DNA from: Cerioporus squamosus
Taxonomy: Eukaryota; Basidiomycota; Agaricomycetes; Polyporales; Polyporaceae
NCBI GenBank assembly: GCA_022592435.1
Contig: JABYQS010000010.1
Coordinates: forward strand, 186,001-250,000
Reading direction: 5' to 3'
DNA length: 64,000 nt
How positions within the stretch are numbered: the stretch's first letter is position 1; each line of letters starts with the position of its first letter. This document shows, in pieces, positions 35,875-47,054 of the stretch. The translations under genes and the position numbers were made by a program. The notes under the pieces were generated by a model. That model was not told the origin of the DNA and ran no database searches. It was given only the letters and a program-made list of their open reading frames with translations.

Positions 35875-37263
35875 ATGGAAGATGACATCGCTTTTGGCGC
35901 ATCCGTGTGGGGAGCGCCGGACGCGTCTGCATCCATTGCTCCTCTTGCAATAAAGCCCCCAACCTTCCAAGTGTCTCCATCTCCATCGACCGCACCAGAC
36001 GACTTTGACGACTTTGACAACTTTCGTACCCCGGCGGAGACGACAGCAGGCTCTGGCGAGGAAGGAGAAGAGGAAGACTTTGGGGATTTCGGGGACTTCG
36101 GAGAGACACAGCAGTTGCCAATAACGCCTGCGTTCTCGACATCGTTCGGGGAGGTGCAGTACGCAGAACCAGAAGACATCGGCGGTCCATCGATACGCCA
36201 GGAATGGCAGCCATTACAATTGGACCCATTGCCGTCACGGGAGGAGTTGCAGGAGCAGGTGGATGACATACTAGGGCCGCTGTGGATACACGACGATACC
36301 TCGCACCTCACCGACGACCCGATCCGCGAAGTTGGCGGGTTGAACCAGACACTTGTCACACCTGAGAGGTACTTCTGTCCAGCTCCATTCTAGGGCTGCG
36401 TATCTCAATTCACAGATGGTTCCAGTCGCCAGCTATATAACGCGCTCCTGCCCCCCTCACCACCATCGTTCCAACCTGTCAATTGGACGCGGTCGCGGAT
36501 ACGACGGCAGCACCTCATCCACCTCGGTATACCCATCAACCTGGACGAGGTTCTCCCGCGCACTAATGGCGCATTGCCCACCCTCGAGATCACCACACGG
36601 CCGATGTCGGCTCCTCCCGGTCCTCGCGGTGGTATCAGCAAGCTACAGACTGCGGCGTTGACCAGCTCTCGCGGAGGGTCACATCCGGCATCACCTGCAA
36701 CGAACGGCGGGCCTTCGGCAGCCGCTCAGCTGCGGCTAGGTCCGCGACCTGAGCTTGACGAAGCGAAGGTTCAAGAGTTGTTGAACCTCTCCTCCGGTCA
36801 GGAGTTTGCACTCGTCTGCGCATGGTGGCGTGCTCATAGGCCATACAGATCAGATGTCGTTGTTGCCAGTCTCTACATTAGAGGCCCGTCTGGCAGAGAT
36901 CAAGGCACAGACAGAGAGGTCATCAGCATTGTTGACGTACCTTTTGCAAACACGAGACGCTCTCCAGCAGGACTCGGAGACGTACAACAAGCTCATTGGC
37001 GAGCTTGTATCGGAAGCGCAGAAGGTCAAGACGGGGAAACGTATGACGGTACGACGAGGAAGCGGGGCGATTTAGTGACTGTACTGTTGTTGTATCCCTA
37101 CCGCGCTCTTATCACGATGCTTTGCATGCAGACTCGAGAGCACCGAGTGCGACTAATGCGCGCCGTTGCCAGATTGAGGCCAGTTGAGGCCTATCCCGCC
37201 ATTGGGCGCTCTGCCCAAGCGCTCGGTCCGGCGGTACCGATCATAATTTTTGGCGCGAAGTAA
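35875..37263 (+). CDS. LAA2/aftiphilin-like clathrin adaptor accessory protein (DUF5102)
   Basis: Probable accessory factor of the AP-1 or GGA clathrin adaptors in Golgi-endosome traffic. The N-terminal acidic region has repeated ear-binding signals: DDFDDFDNF (about residues 40-48) and EEEDFGDFGDFGE (65-77), the motif bound by gamma-ear domains. A middle segment (SRQLYNALLPPSPPSFQPV, IHLGIPINLDEVLPR) and a C-terminal helical part (LLPVSTLEARLAEIKAQTER, then TYLLQTRDALQQDSETYNKL) match YBL010C/LAA2-type proteins. The last intron begins near 37048-37056. Depending on its phase the stop is at 37187 or 37263, so the C-terminus is uncertain. The start at 35875 is the first ATG of the conserved frame. 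It diverges from RRN11. Confidence 0.7.
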
Positions 37264-37359
37264 AGTCTCTGAGTCTTACTGAACGCCTCGATCGCGTCTC
37301 CGTTCTCTGTCTCCCCGTCTCTGGGTCCTCTCCTAACTGCGGCGCGGTCTCTGGCAGCC

Positions 37360-40300
37360 ATGAACATCTCTCATCCTGTCCCATCGACCGTCGCCAGCAT
37401 CTCCTTTTCGTTCCTTACGACTGAGGACATCCGTCGGGTCTCTGTGAAGCAGATTGTGAACCCGGTCTTGCTCGACGAACTCAACAGGCCGAATGTTGGA
37501 GGATTGTATGACCCCGCGCTCGGTCCGAGCGACAAGAAGGATATGTGAGTACTTACTCGTGTGAAGGCGCGAGCTGTGGGCTGAAAGGCTTTGCAGTTGC
37601 GCGACATGCCATTTGTCCTACTTCACCTGCCCCGGTCATTTTGGCCACATTGAACTACCGGCACCCGTCTTCCACCCCTTGTTCATGGTGAACGCCTATC
37701 ACTTGCTTCGAGGATGCTGTCTGTTCTGCCATAGGTTTAAAGTTAGCCGGTTTGTGGTACGTCCTTCCCATCTCTCAGCCTTCGTACAAAGTTGTAACTC
37801 GGAGGACAGCTGTGCAAATACGTGGCCAAGTTGCGCCTGCTGGAGTATGGATTCTTGGTTGCTGCGAAGGCCTTGGACGACGTCAATTATACGACTAAGA
37901 AGACACGCAGTGCGGAGGACGAGGATGACGAGCCGGCAGAGACCTATGAGGCCTATGAGCAGCGTATCAACCTCTACGTCGCCGCGCATATCGCCTCTGC
38001 GTCCGGTAGCAAACGCGATGAGTACAAAGACGGGCTTGTCTACCAAGCGCGAAAGGACGTGATAAACGACTTCATCAAGACTGCCATGACGAAGAAGTGC
38101 CAGAACCCTAACTGCGGAGCGTGAGTCCGTAGCTTTACGTCGCAGACTGAAGCTGAATTTTCCCTACAGCCACGGCTACACCTTCCGTAAGGAGGGTTAC
38201 ACCAAGATCATCGAGTACGACTTGACCATCAAGCAGAAGCAACAGCACGAGGCGCTCGGGTTGAAACGACCCAACGTCATGCTTGACGACCAAAAGCTTA
38301 AGGGATCTTCTCAGGTAGCCCAGGCAAATGGTCGTTCAGGGGACATGTCCTCCGACGAGTCGAGCGAGGAAGAGGAAGAAGAGGAAGGCGAAGACGTCTT
38401 CTCGGACCAGGAGGAAGAGCAGGAGCGTCCGGCGAACGCGTCATCTCTCCCGAAGTCCGCGAGTGGTAAGGTCAAGACTGCTCGTGGTCGGAACGAGCGC
38501 GTCATGCCTGCCGAGGAGTGTCGTGCCCACCTACGCCGCCTGTTCCGCAATGAAGCCGTCATGTGTTCGTTACTCTTCGGTCGCCACGGGCCCTTCGCTC
38601 CTCTCAGCAGGCAGAACCTCTCCCTCGCGTCCGCGGATATGTTCTTCCTCGAGGTCCTCCCTATAAGCCCCACACGCTTCCGTCCGCCGGCGAAGATGGG
38701 CGAGATGCTGTTTGAACACCCTCAGAACGAGCTCCTTGCGAAGGTTCTGACCACCTCTTACCGGCTACGGGACCTGAACAACAATCTTCGGGCTGCATCT
38801 GCGAAGGGTTCCGATGTTGATGAGACTGCTCGGAGGCGCATCCTGCAATCACTCCTGGACACTCTGATCCAGCTTCAGGTCGATGTCAATAGCTACATTG
38901 ACAGCAGCAAGAATCCTGCACCTATTCGACAAGGACGGTTACCCCCGGCAGGTGTGAAGCAAGGTTTGGAGAAGAAGGAGGGTCTATTCCGGAAGCACAT
39001 GATGGTCAGCACAATTCATATTTTCGCACTAACCATGCCATCTCACTCGCGCATCCTTCAGGGCAAGCGAGTGAACTACGCCGCGCGCTCGGTTATCTCC
39101 CCGGACGTCAACATCGAGCCCAACGAGATCGGTATTCCCCCTGTCTTCGCCCGCAAGTTGACCTTCCCCGAACCTGTCACCGCAAGCAACTTCCATGAAA
39201 TGCGGCAGTTGGTGATCACTGGCGCTCGCGGTTACCCTGGCGCCACGATGATCGAATACGAAGATGGACATCTGCAATTCCTGGTGCGCTCCTTCCTTTC
39301 GTTTCACAAGGTATCGCTGACCCTGTACTAGGACAAACTGACCGTGGAGCAACGTACAGCCATTGCCAACCAGTTGCTGACACCGCAGGAGGGCTCGCAT
39401 GGATCGGCGCAGCGCCATGGCCTGTACACTTCCACTCCAGCTGTCAACAAGAAGGTGTACCGCCATCTCCGGGACGGCGATATCCTCATCCTGAACCGTC
39501 AGCCCACTCTGCACAAGCCAAGTATGATGTGTCACAAGGCTCGGGTGTTGCATGGGGAGAAGACCATCCGCATGCACTATGCCAACTGGTGGGTGCTATT
39601 ATCATCCTGTGACAAACACTCTTGCTCACATCGTTGACAGCAATTCATACAACGGTAAGTTTTGATCCGTCCGCATGTCGCGGGATACTGACGATGTTGT
39701 TTCGTGTCAGCCGATTTCGACGGTGACGGTGAGTATCCATGCATCACTTCTTGTGTCATGGTCCTGACCTGTGTCTCCAGAGATGAATATCCATTTCCCG
39801 CGTACGATATCTCTCTCTCTCTCTCTCTCTTTGCGGCGACATCTAAAGGAGCGTTGCAGAGAATCAGGTCGCGCGTGCGGAGGCGTACTACATCGCGAAC
39901 ACTGACAATCAGTACCTTGTTCCGACGTCCGGCAAGCCGTTGCGCGGTCTTATCCAGGATCATGTCGTCGCGGGCGTATGGATGACAGCACAGGATGCAT
40001 TTTTCACGCGAGAAGAGTACTTCCAACTCCTCTACGGGGCACTGCGCCCTGAAGATGACCCCGAGCATCACCAGCGTCTGCTCACGTTGCCGCCGACCAT
40101 ATGGAAGCCGAAGCCGCTCTGGACTGGCAAGCAAATCGTACGCTCTCCGTCAGAGTCTAGGATACGTTGCCTCTGTCTCACCTTGCCGCTGTATTTGACA
40201 GATCTCCACCATCCTGAAGAACATTACGCCAGGAACCTTTGACGGTCTGAACTTACACGCGCAGGCAAAGGTACCGGGTCATCTTTGGGGAAAGGATTCC

Positions 40301-43300
40301 CAGGAGGACAAGGTTGTCTTCATGGACGGCGAGCTCCTGTCAGGAGTCTTGGACAAGTCTGCATTCGGCGCCTCAGACTACGGTCTCGTGCACTCCGTCT
40401 ACGAGCTCTATGGCGCCGATATCGCGGGCAAGCTCCTCGGCGTCCTCAGTCGGTTGTTCACCAAGTTCCTGCAGCATCGTGCCTTCACATGTCGTATGGA
40501 CGACCTTGCGCTTACGCCTGACGGCAATGCGAAACGGGCACAGCTCCTCGTCAAAGGCGCGAACCTCGGCACGGAGGGCGCCATGGAGAACTTCCCGGTC
40601 CTGAAGACGACGCCGGAAGAGGAACGACCCGCGGTGCTGCGCTCGCTACTCGAGGATGTACTGCGCGACGACAGCAAGATGGCGGGCCTGGACGTAACGG
40701 TGAAGGGCAAATTGGCCAAGCTGACCAAGTCCATAGCAGATGCTGTGATGCCTCACGGCCTCCTCCGTCAGTTCCCTCACAACCACATGCAAGCCATGAC
40801 CGTCTCCGGCGCGAAGGGTAGCGCGGTGAATGCGCAGCAGATCTCTTGTGCCCTTGGTCAGCAGGAACTCGAGGGCCGCCGTGTGCCTGTCATGGTCAGC
40901 GGCAAGACGCTTCCTTCCTTCAAGCCGTTCGAGACCCGTGCCATTGCCGGTGGCTACGTCGCAAGCCGCTTCCTGACTGGTGTCAAGCCGCAGGAGTTTT
41001 TCTTCCATTGTATGGCCGGACGTGAGGGTCTCATTGACACGGCGGTGAAGACCTCGCGTTCCGGATACCTGCAGCGGTGTCTCATCAAGCACCTCGAAGG
41101 GCTCCGCGTCCACTACGACAACACGGTCCGCGGAAGTGATTCCTCGATATACCAGTTCAACTACGGCGGCGACTCGCTGGACGTGACGAAGCAGAAGCAC
41201 CTCTGGCAGTTCGAGTTCATCGCCCGGAACGAGATGTCCTTCGTCCAGCGCCTGCGACCCAAGGAGCTCGGCGGCTCGGTCAGTGAGGAGGCTGTCGAGT
41301 ACATGAAGAAGATTGTCAAGTACAAGGACAAGAAGCACAAGCGCGACAAGATGCTGCCGACGATGTCCAAGTACCCGCCACAGCGGAACCTGGGTAGTAC
41401 ATCCGAGCTGTTCGCAGACAAGGTGGAGGAGTACATCCAGAAGAACCCTCACGGTCTGCTCAAGGAGAAGGACGGCGACGCACTGCGCATCAAGCGTCGC
41501 AGACCTCCAGTAAACAAGAAGGCCTTCAGACTTCTCACCAGTGTCAAGTACATGCGCAGTTTGGTAGAGCCCGGCGAGGCGGTTGGACTTCTCGCTTCCC
41601 AAGGGTATGTTCGCTCCGCATATGGAAGTCATTAGCAATCACTAACTGGCATCAGTGTTGGAGAGCCATCCACCCAGATGACGTTGAACACCTTCCATTT
41701 CGCCGGTGCGTTGATTTCGTTATGAAACCACTCAGCAGGGGGGCTTATGATCAAACTTTAACAGGACATGGTGCGGCGAACGTCACTCTTGGTATCCCTC
41801 GTCTGCGAGAAATCGTGATGACGGCTTCCCAGAAGCCGAAGACGCCCTCCATGACAATGCAAGTGCGGTCAGGTACGGATCCCTCGGACATCAACAGCTT
41901 CTGCAAGAAAGCAAGTCGCCTCGCTCTCTCTCACGTGGTAGACAAGGTCACTGTCACGGAGCAACTTATCCTCAATGGGGAGTCCCGTAGCAAGGAATTC
42001 ACGATCGACCTCGTCTTCTACCCACGTTCCGAATACGAGCAGGAGTACAACGTGACTCCAGTCGAGATCCTCTCCTCCTTCGCGACGAGGTTCCCAGTGA
42101 TCTTCAAGAAGGAGCTTCAGGTGGAACTCAAGAAGCTCGATGCGGACTTGAAGAGCCAGCGTTCGGAACTCGGGAAGGGTAAAGCGGTGCGCGAGAACGT
42201 GGGTGCGGCCGCTGCCGACGAAGAGGAGGGCGAGGATCCCAGGAACCGGCGTCGCGGGGACGATGATGACGAGGCGAGTGAGATCGGCGACGGTGATGCA
42301 ACGACCTCGAAGATGAAGCGACAACGGAAGGAGCAGGGCACCTACGAGGACGAGGACGAGGACGATGAAGACGCGGGCGAACTGGACGACATGGACATTG
42401 AAGCTGCATATGCTTCGTCCCCGGAAGATGACGACGACGCCGAAGACGCCGAGCACGCTGCGCCAGCGTTGGAAGCGGAGGTCGGCCGCGTCGAGAGCTT
42501 ATTCTTGGAGAACCTTCCTTCCGCCACGTCGTTCTCTTACCGTGATTCCGGCTGCAAGATCGGTTTGCAGGTACGTTTGTTGCGCTGTGCACCGTGTGAC
42601 AGGGTTATTGATGACAGTTCCTTAGTTCGGCTCTACGATGCCCAAATTATTACTAGTTGGGTTAGTCGAACGAGTTTGTCTCAAGACGGTCGTCCGTGAG
42701 ATTCCAGGCATCACCGACTGTTTCATGAACGAGGAGGACGCGAAGAACGGGGGAAAGATCTATTCTGTATGTCCACGGCGGCCGTCTCCTCCACAAGTTT
42801 GCTGATGCCGTACATGCCTAGCTCACGACCAACGGTTCGAACATACCCGGACTATGGCAATACACATCTAGCCATGGCGAGAGTATCATTGACGAGAACG
42901 GCATCTACTCCAACGACATTTATGCGTTGCTTTGTGCTTACGGTGTTGAAGCTGCGCGTGCGGCCATCCTACGAGAAATCGGTGGCGTCTTTGCTGTTTA
43001 CAAGATCGACGTTGACATCCGTCACCTGGAGTTGATCGCCGACTATATGGTGCGTGAAGCCGGTACCGGGTCAAGGACGCTTGCTGACCTGTTCGTGCCT
43101 CGCTGCAGACGTTCGACGGCGGGTATAAACCCTTCAACCGGAAGGGGATATCCACGAATCCATCACCGCTCCTCAAGGCATCGTACGAAACAACAGCGGC
43201 ATTCCTGTCTGACGCCACCCTCCACGGCGACTTCGATGACCTGACCACACCATCCGGGAACATCGTTGTGGGCAGGCTAAGCCATACCGGCACGGGTGTC

Positions 43301-43360
43301 TTCGACGTCGTGATGCCAGTCGACCAGCCGAGCTCTACCCCCGAGGTAGCTATGTCATAA
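37360..43360 (+). CDS. RPA190: DNA-directed RNA polymerase I largest subunit (A190)
   Basis: Catalytic subunit of nucleolar RNA polymerase I, which makes the 35S pre-rRNA. The clamp zinc sites are visible ([17 protein letters not shown], then CLFCHRF and [13 protein letters not shown]). An acidic insert [20 protein letters not shown] follows. The dock has [19 protein letters not shown]. The active site NADFDGDEMNIHFPQNQ supplies three Mg-binding Asp residues, but is encoded by 14-, 18- and 21-nt microexons (39641-39801). The trigger-loop/bridge region reads [20 protein letters not shown], then [21 protein letters not shown], and [21 protein letters not shown] long acidic/basic insertion (42200-42460) corresponds to the DNA-mimicking expander loop of yeast A190. 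The end is [20 protein letters not shown]. About 1,690 residues. Confidence 0.97.
39811..39830 (+). repeat. (CT)10 microsatellite in an RPA190 intron
   Basis: Ten CT dinucleotides lie within the 58-nt intron 39802-39859, between the donor GTACGA and the acceptor TTGCAG. It could serve as a polypyrimidine tract and is likely to vary in length between strains. Confidence 0.85.
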
Positions 43361-44473
43361 CCTGTATAGCTGAGACGCAAAAGTATTGTAGCATCTATAT
43401 GTAGCTAGCTATCCATCCTGTTTTGACAACTTCCATATTGGACCCACGCTGCATGAGCACGAGCCGAGCTAGACAGTCAGTCGGTCGCCGGGGCATGCCT
43501 ATTATTCCAAAGAGTTTATGTGGACAGAACTTTGACAGAACTAGTGCGAGTACGACCGCATGGTCGGCCACGTAAACTAGTCACGACAGTTGCACGACAG
43601 ACATACGTGCACATTCTGGCTCGTCTATCGCCACTCGCTGTCCCGAATAGCCGGCCACGGTGTACGCAGCCGTGACAGAGGATATATGGGATCGAACGCC
43701 CAGGGATGGAGCGCCAAGTAACACGCAGGCAGGACGGGTCGCCGCACGCTAGTGCGGGTATGTGCTGCTGAATGGAAATTTGCTCTCGTCGCTTGCTACC
43801 TGGTGGTGACATAAGAACAAGACGCACCACTGCGTCATCCGATGCTCTTCGGAACAGTTGGAAACCCGAAAGCGAGGTTGTCAGGAAGGAGGTGTTCTGC
43901 AGGCGAAGAGGGCGCGCGGCAGAACCAGACCGCTGAGTGGCTCAGATGGCTGAAACTAATGAATCGAAGATACGGTGTCACGTACGAATTGCCGTGGCGC
44001 CTACCTCGGGGTCCAGGAGGTTGATCTCGCTATGCCCGAAGCGGACCAACTAGATCCCTTGCCTGCAGCATAGGCCTCCTAATCCTGACTTGGGAGCTGT
44101 ACCGGCGTTCATGCATTTTGACAACATAACGCTCTACGCGCGACTCAATCGGATCTTCAGCGACATTCATCAGGAGGCCGTGTGCCGTTTACGGTATAGG
44201 ACGACCTCACGGTTGGGTGCAGAGGGCCTCATCGGTTTGAGAGAAACATGTCATCGCACACTCACAACCTTGACGAAACAGGAAATTGTCAACTAGGTCA
44301 TGAAAGCGAGAATGAGGTACCCGCAACCTTATAAAATGGCCTACACGTCCAGGCCGAGTCCCTCAGCGAAGAATCACTCACCGCTGTTCACTACTCACAT
44401 CCTCTACCACAACCCAGCGTCGCCCCTTAGCCAACGCCTACCCTCCTACACACTCCTAGACACAACAGACAAC
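43361..44473. other. intergenic region upstream of the small cysteine-rich gene
   Basis: 1.1 kb with no recognised gene. Short frames (43516-43830 minus; 43842-44296 plus) show no motif. The last 150 bp contain a clear TATA box for the following gene. Confidence 0.45.
44330..44336 (+). promoter_or_regulatory. TATA box of the small cysteine-rich gene
   Basis: TATAAAA, 144 bp upstream of the ATG at 44474, inside AT-richer DNA. It is the best TATA match seen in the window and suggests a regulated rather than housekeeping promoter. Confidence 0.55.
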
Positions 44474-44971
44474 ATGTGCTGCCGTCGCCAGTGAGTTTGT
44501 CGGGGCTGCCCGTGGTGTCGAACACGATGACAAACCTGTCTACAGAGTCAGGACCCTCTACAAGAGGTTTGCGCACCCGAATCTCGTGAGGGGACATGCT
44601 CACCTACGTGAACAGATGCAACCACGGTGTCACCTCCCCTGACGAGCTCGTTAGTGCAATTTCGTTTTCCGTCCACAAGGCTTTGAAGCAACGCTCTGCA
44701 GATCCAGTGCTTCGGCACGAAGTGCATCTTCAGCCCGAATCACCCTCGTGACTGCACGGGGGACGAGTGCAAGAAGCGCTGCTGGCAGTAGTGAGTACAT
44801 CCTATACGTCATTACGCGGTCACTTCACTCACCTGGTTTTCAGCCGTTCTGCCCCCCAGCAGTATAGTGAGTTGCTATGCATCTGCTGTCAGATGACAGC
44901 ATACTGACGGACCTACAGCCGAAGAGAAGCAGGCATACTGCCCTAGCTGCGTGGCCGCCGGCTACCACTAA
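44474..44971 (+). CDS. 78-residue cysteine-rich protein, six exons, Agaricomycete family of unknown function
   Basis: Function unknown. Six exons splice with consistent phase and GT-AG ends: 44474-44490, 44546-44566, 44616-44649, 44702-44790, 44844-44866 and 44919-44971 (17, 21, 34, 89, 23 and 53 nt; 237 nt in all). The product begins MCCRRQVRTLYKRCNHG, continues QCFGTKCIFSPNHP and DECKKRCWQYRSAPQQY, and ends YCPSCVAAGYH. It has ten cysteines (2, 3, 14, 27, 32, 42, 47, 51, 69, 72) and three histidines (16, 38, 78), with a closing CxxC. No signal peptide is present, so intracellular zinc binding is more likely than a secreted disulphide protein. The C-x4-C...C-x4-C-x3-CWQYR pattern matches small 'MCRRR' proteins that I recall from many Agaricomycetes. 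Confidence 0.82.
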
Positions 44972-45297
44972 ACCCTATGGTCATGCTAGCCATCTAGAGC
45001 TATCGCACCTGTCGTGCCCTGTATCATATGTCTCGAGAGCCCGCTTCCTCTGGAGCGGTCGCTCCTTCTTGGTTGCCCTTTAATACATTATAATTCCGCG
45101 CGCACCTTGTACCTGAGCAATATTGTGGGGCATGACGAGACTGATGTGCCGTAAGGCGAACGACTGGATAGCAACGAAAGCGTGATATTACAGCAATGAT
45201 ACAATAGCCAGCATAGTCTGGAAAAGGTCGTGAGGGAGGAGAGTGATATACGCGAAGAAAGACGTACATAGGCCGTATAACCTTGTGCCCTCAGTAC
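44972..45297. other. convergent 3' intergenic region
   Basis: 326 bp between convergent stops of the cysteine-rich gene and SF3B6. It is AT-richer and probably 3' UTR. Nothing else is seen. Confidence 0.45.
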
Positions 45298-45774
45298 TCA
45301 GTCCTCATCTTGGATGTCGTGTTTCTTCTTCAGCTGCGCTAGCTCTTCCTCCCGCCTCGCGAGCTCTGCCTTGGCGGCCGCTGCATCTTGTTTCGCGGGC
45401 ATGTGGTAGAGGACCACGATGTACCGCTCTTGCAGATGGAAGCCATTCAGGTGGTCCAAGGCATTCTTGGCCTGTCGGAGTGTGTCACAGTCTGAGCCGG
45501 CAGTGAACAAGTGTCGCTACTCACGTCCATCACGTCATCAAAAACAACGAATGCAGTCCCCTTTGTCTTCTGCTCATTACCAATACGAATCTGGCGAATG
45601 CTCCCGTACCGTCCGAACAGGTCGTAGAGATCCTCGCCGGTGATCTGGTAGTTCAGATTCTTCACGAAGAGTATCCTGTTCGCGCCGGGAGGCAGCTTAG
45701 ACTAGACATATGGAGGTAAGCTCGAGAGCCTGTTGCATCCGCAGTGTGCATACCGTTGGCCTTGCCAAAGCCAT
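45298..45774 (-). CDS. SF3B6: splicing factor 3B subunit 6 (p14)
   Basis: RNA-recognition-motif protein of the U2 snRNP SF3b complex that contacts the branch-site adenosine region. A 7-residue first exon (MALARPT) joins SKLPPGANRILFVKNLNYQI. RNP2 reads ILFVKNL and RNP1 reads KGTAFVVFDD; the rest of the RRM is GEDLYDLFGRYGSIRQIRIG and AKNALDHLNGFHLQERYIVV. The aromatic YLVVLYY-like segment of p14 is here YIVVLYHMPAK. The tail is a helical A/E/K-rich stretch ending HDIQDED. About 125 residues, the usual size. Two introns. Confidence 0.94.
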
Positions 45775-46013
45775 GATGGTGGTCGAGAGAAGAGGCGCGA
45801 CGACGTTCAGCCGCCGTGCGTGCGGTGGCTGAAGCGCTGACGAAAGCAGTGGCGCCAGGTCGCTTCAAAGGGCAACCAGGAACTACGATGCCGCGGCAAT
45901 ATGTTTCGAAGCATCTTCGTCGTCGAGGACACACAGTGCTCGAGAGAATTACTATGGCAATTCTTGGTGCAGGTAGATACGTCTCTTGTCCCTACGTGAA
46001 TTTTTTCACGAGA

Positions 46014-47054
46014 TTAGAGCAACAACATTCCAAGGAAACCCATCGCGAGAGTCATCCCCGTCCAGCTCAACTCCGCCATGCCCACAGCCGACGATGGCGG
46101 ACTGCTCGCAGCACCCGAGCTGCCTGCGGGACTGGTCGAGCTCGAGCTAGAGGCAGCACTCGATGCAGTGCTATTGCCGCTGGAGTTCGTGCCAGTAGAG
46201 TTTGTATCCGGGCCGGTGAGGAAGAAGTTCCCTGCAAGAGGGCTTCCCAGACCCAGCTGCTCCGCGAAGGCCGAGATGTTGAAATTACTGATTGGTGTAG
46301 AGGAGTTAACGACGCCGGGGACGACCGAGCTAAAGTTCGATGGCTGCGCAAAGAGCAGAAGGATGTACCTGCGGCCGCCGAAGGACCACGTTTTATTGTT
46401 AGCTTCAAACATACCGGTGCGTGCCAGAGAACACGACGCAATGAACCTACCGATGGGGATCAGAGCCCGCGGGGGGCGTGGGTCGCTGAAAGTCGGAGAT
46501 GGCAGGACTGTTGTTGACGAGGAGTGCGCCGGATGCGAGAGACCCGTTGAGCGTGATGTTCGGCGCAAGTAAGTGGCGGATCTGGGCCACGGTGGGGTTC
46601 TGGGGTGTCGGCGCATCCGGGTCAACCATAGCCAGGACGAACGTCTGCTGAGCGAAGGTTGTAGTATTGCTTGTAAACGAGACGGTCGGACGCAGAGCAG
46701 TCTCTAGTTACATGCAGGCACAATCAGCTACAGCTTTGTATCGCAGATTAATTGCATACTTACGCTCGCGCGTCAGGTTCAGCCCTGGCGTCACACTGAC
46801 GGTTGTATTTGTTACAGTACATTATCCAGGAAAACCACATTCAGTAGCCCCACAGGGTTGAACGAGGGCAGAACTGTGAAGCTAGCGTCAACGCGAGGGG
46901 ATCACAATATTTACGAGATGCCGGACGTACCGTCGGGGACGATCTTGGCGGTCGTGAAGGCCTGCTCCACATCGGCCACGGTCACATTGGTGCTGTTTTG
47001 CGCAGACACGCACAAGACGACGGCAGCTACGACGACAAGCAGTTGGGTCAACAT
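46014..47054 (-). CDS. secreted, probably GPI-anchored PEBP-like protein
   Basis: Phosphatidylethanolamine-binding-protein fold, related to Tfs1/carboxypeptidase Y inhibitor-like proteins but exported. A clear signal peptide is present (MLTQLLVVVAAVVLCVSAQ), followed by N-glycosylation sites (NSTNVT). PEBP motifs are FVLAMVDPDAPTPQNP, with the ligand-pocket DPDAP, then PPAGSDPHRYILLLFAQP, with the GxHR/DPHRY element. The C-terminal region is Ser/Thr/Ala-rich and ends in a hydrophobic segment, LSWTGMTLAMGFLGMLLL, preceded by small residues, as in a GPI-attachment signal. Four exons. TATATAA lies 50 bp upstream of the ATG (47104-47110). Its ligand and any role as protease inhibitor or cell-wall protein are unknown. 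Confidence 0.85.

Noticed and set aside
40646..41638. 330-residue open frame on the minus strand opposite RPA190
   Set aside because: It is leucine-rich shadow coding produced by GC-biased third positions of RPA190, with no domain of its own.
41869..42592. 195- and 154-residue minus-strand frames opposite RPA190
   Set aside because: They arise from the reverse complement of the acidic insertion repeats.
46078..46572. 164-residue plus-strand frame in the PEBP-like gene
   Set aside because: It is the antisense of the Ser-rich stalk and PEBP exons.
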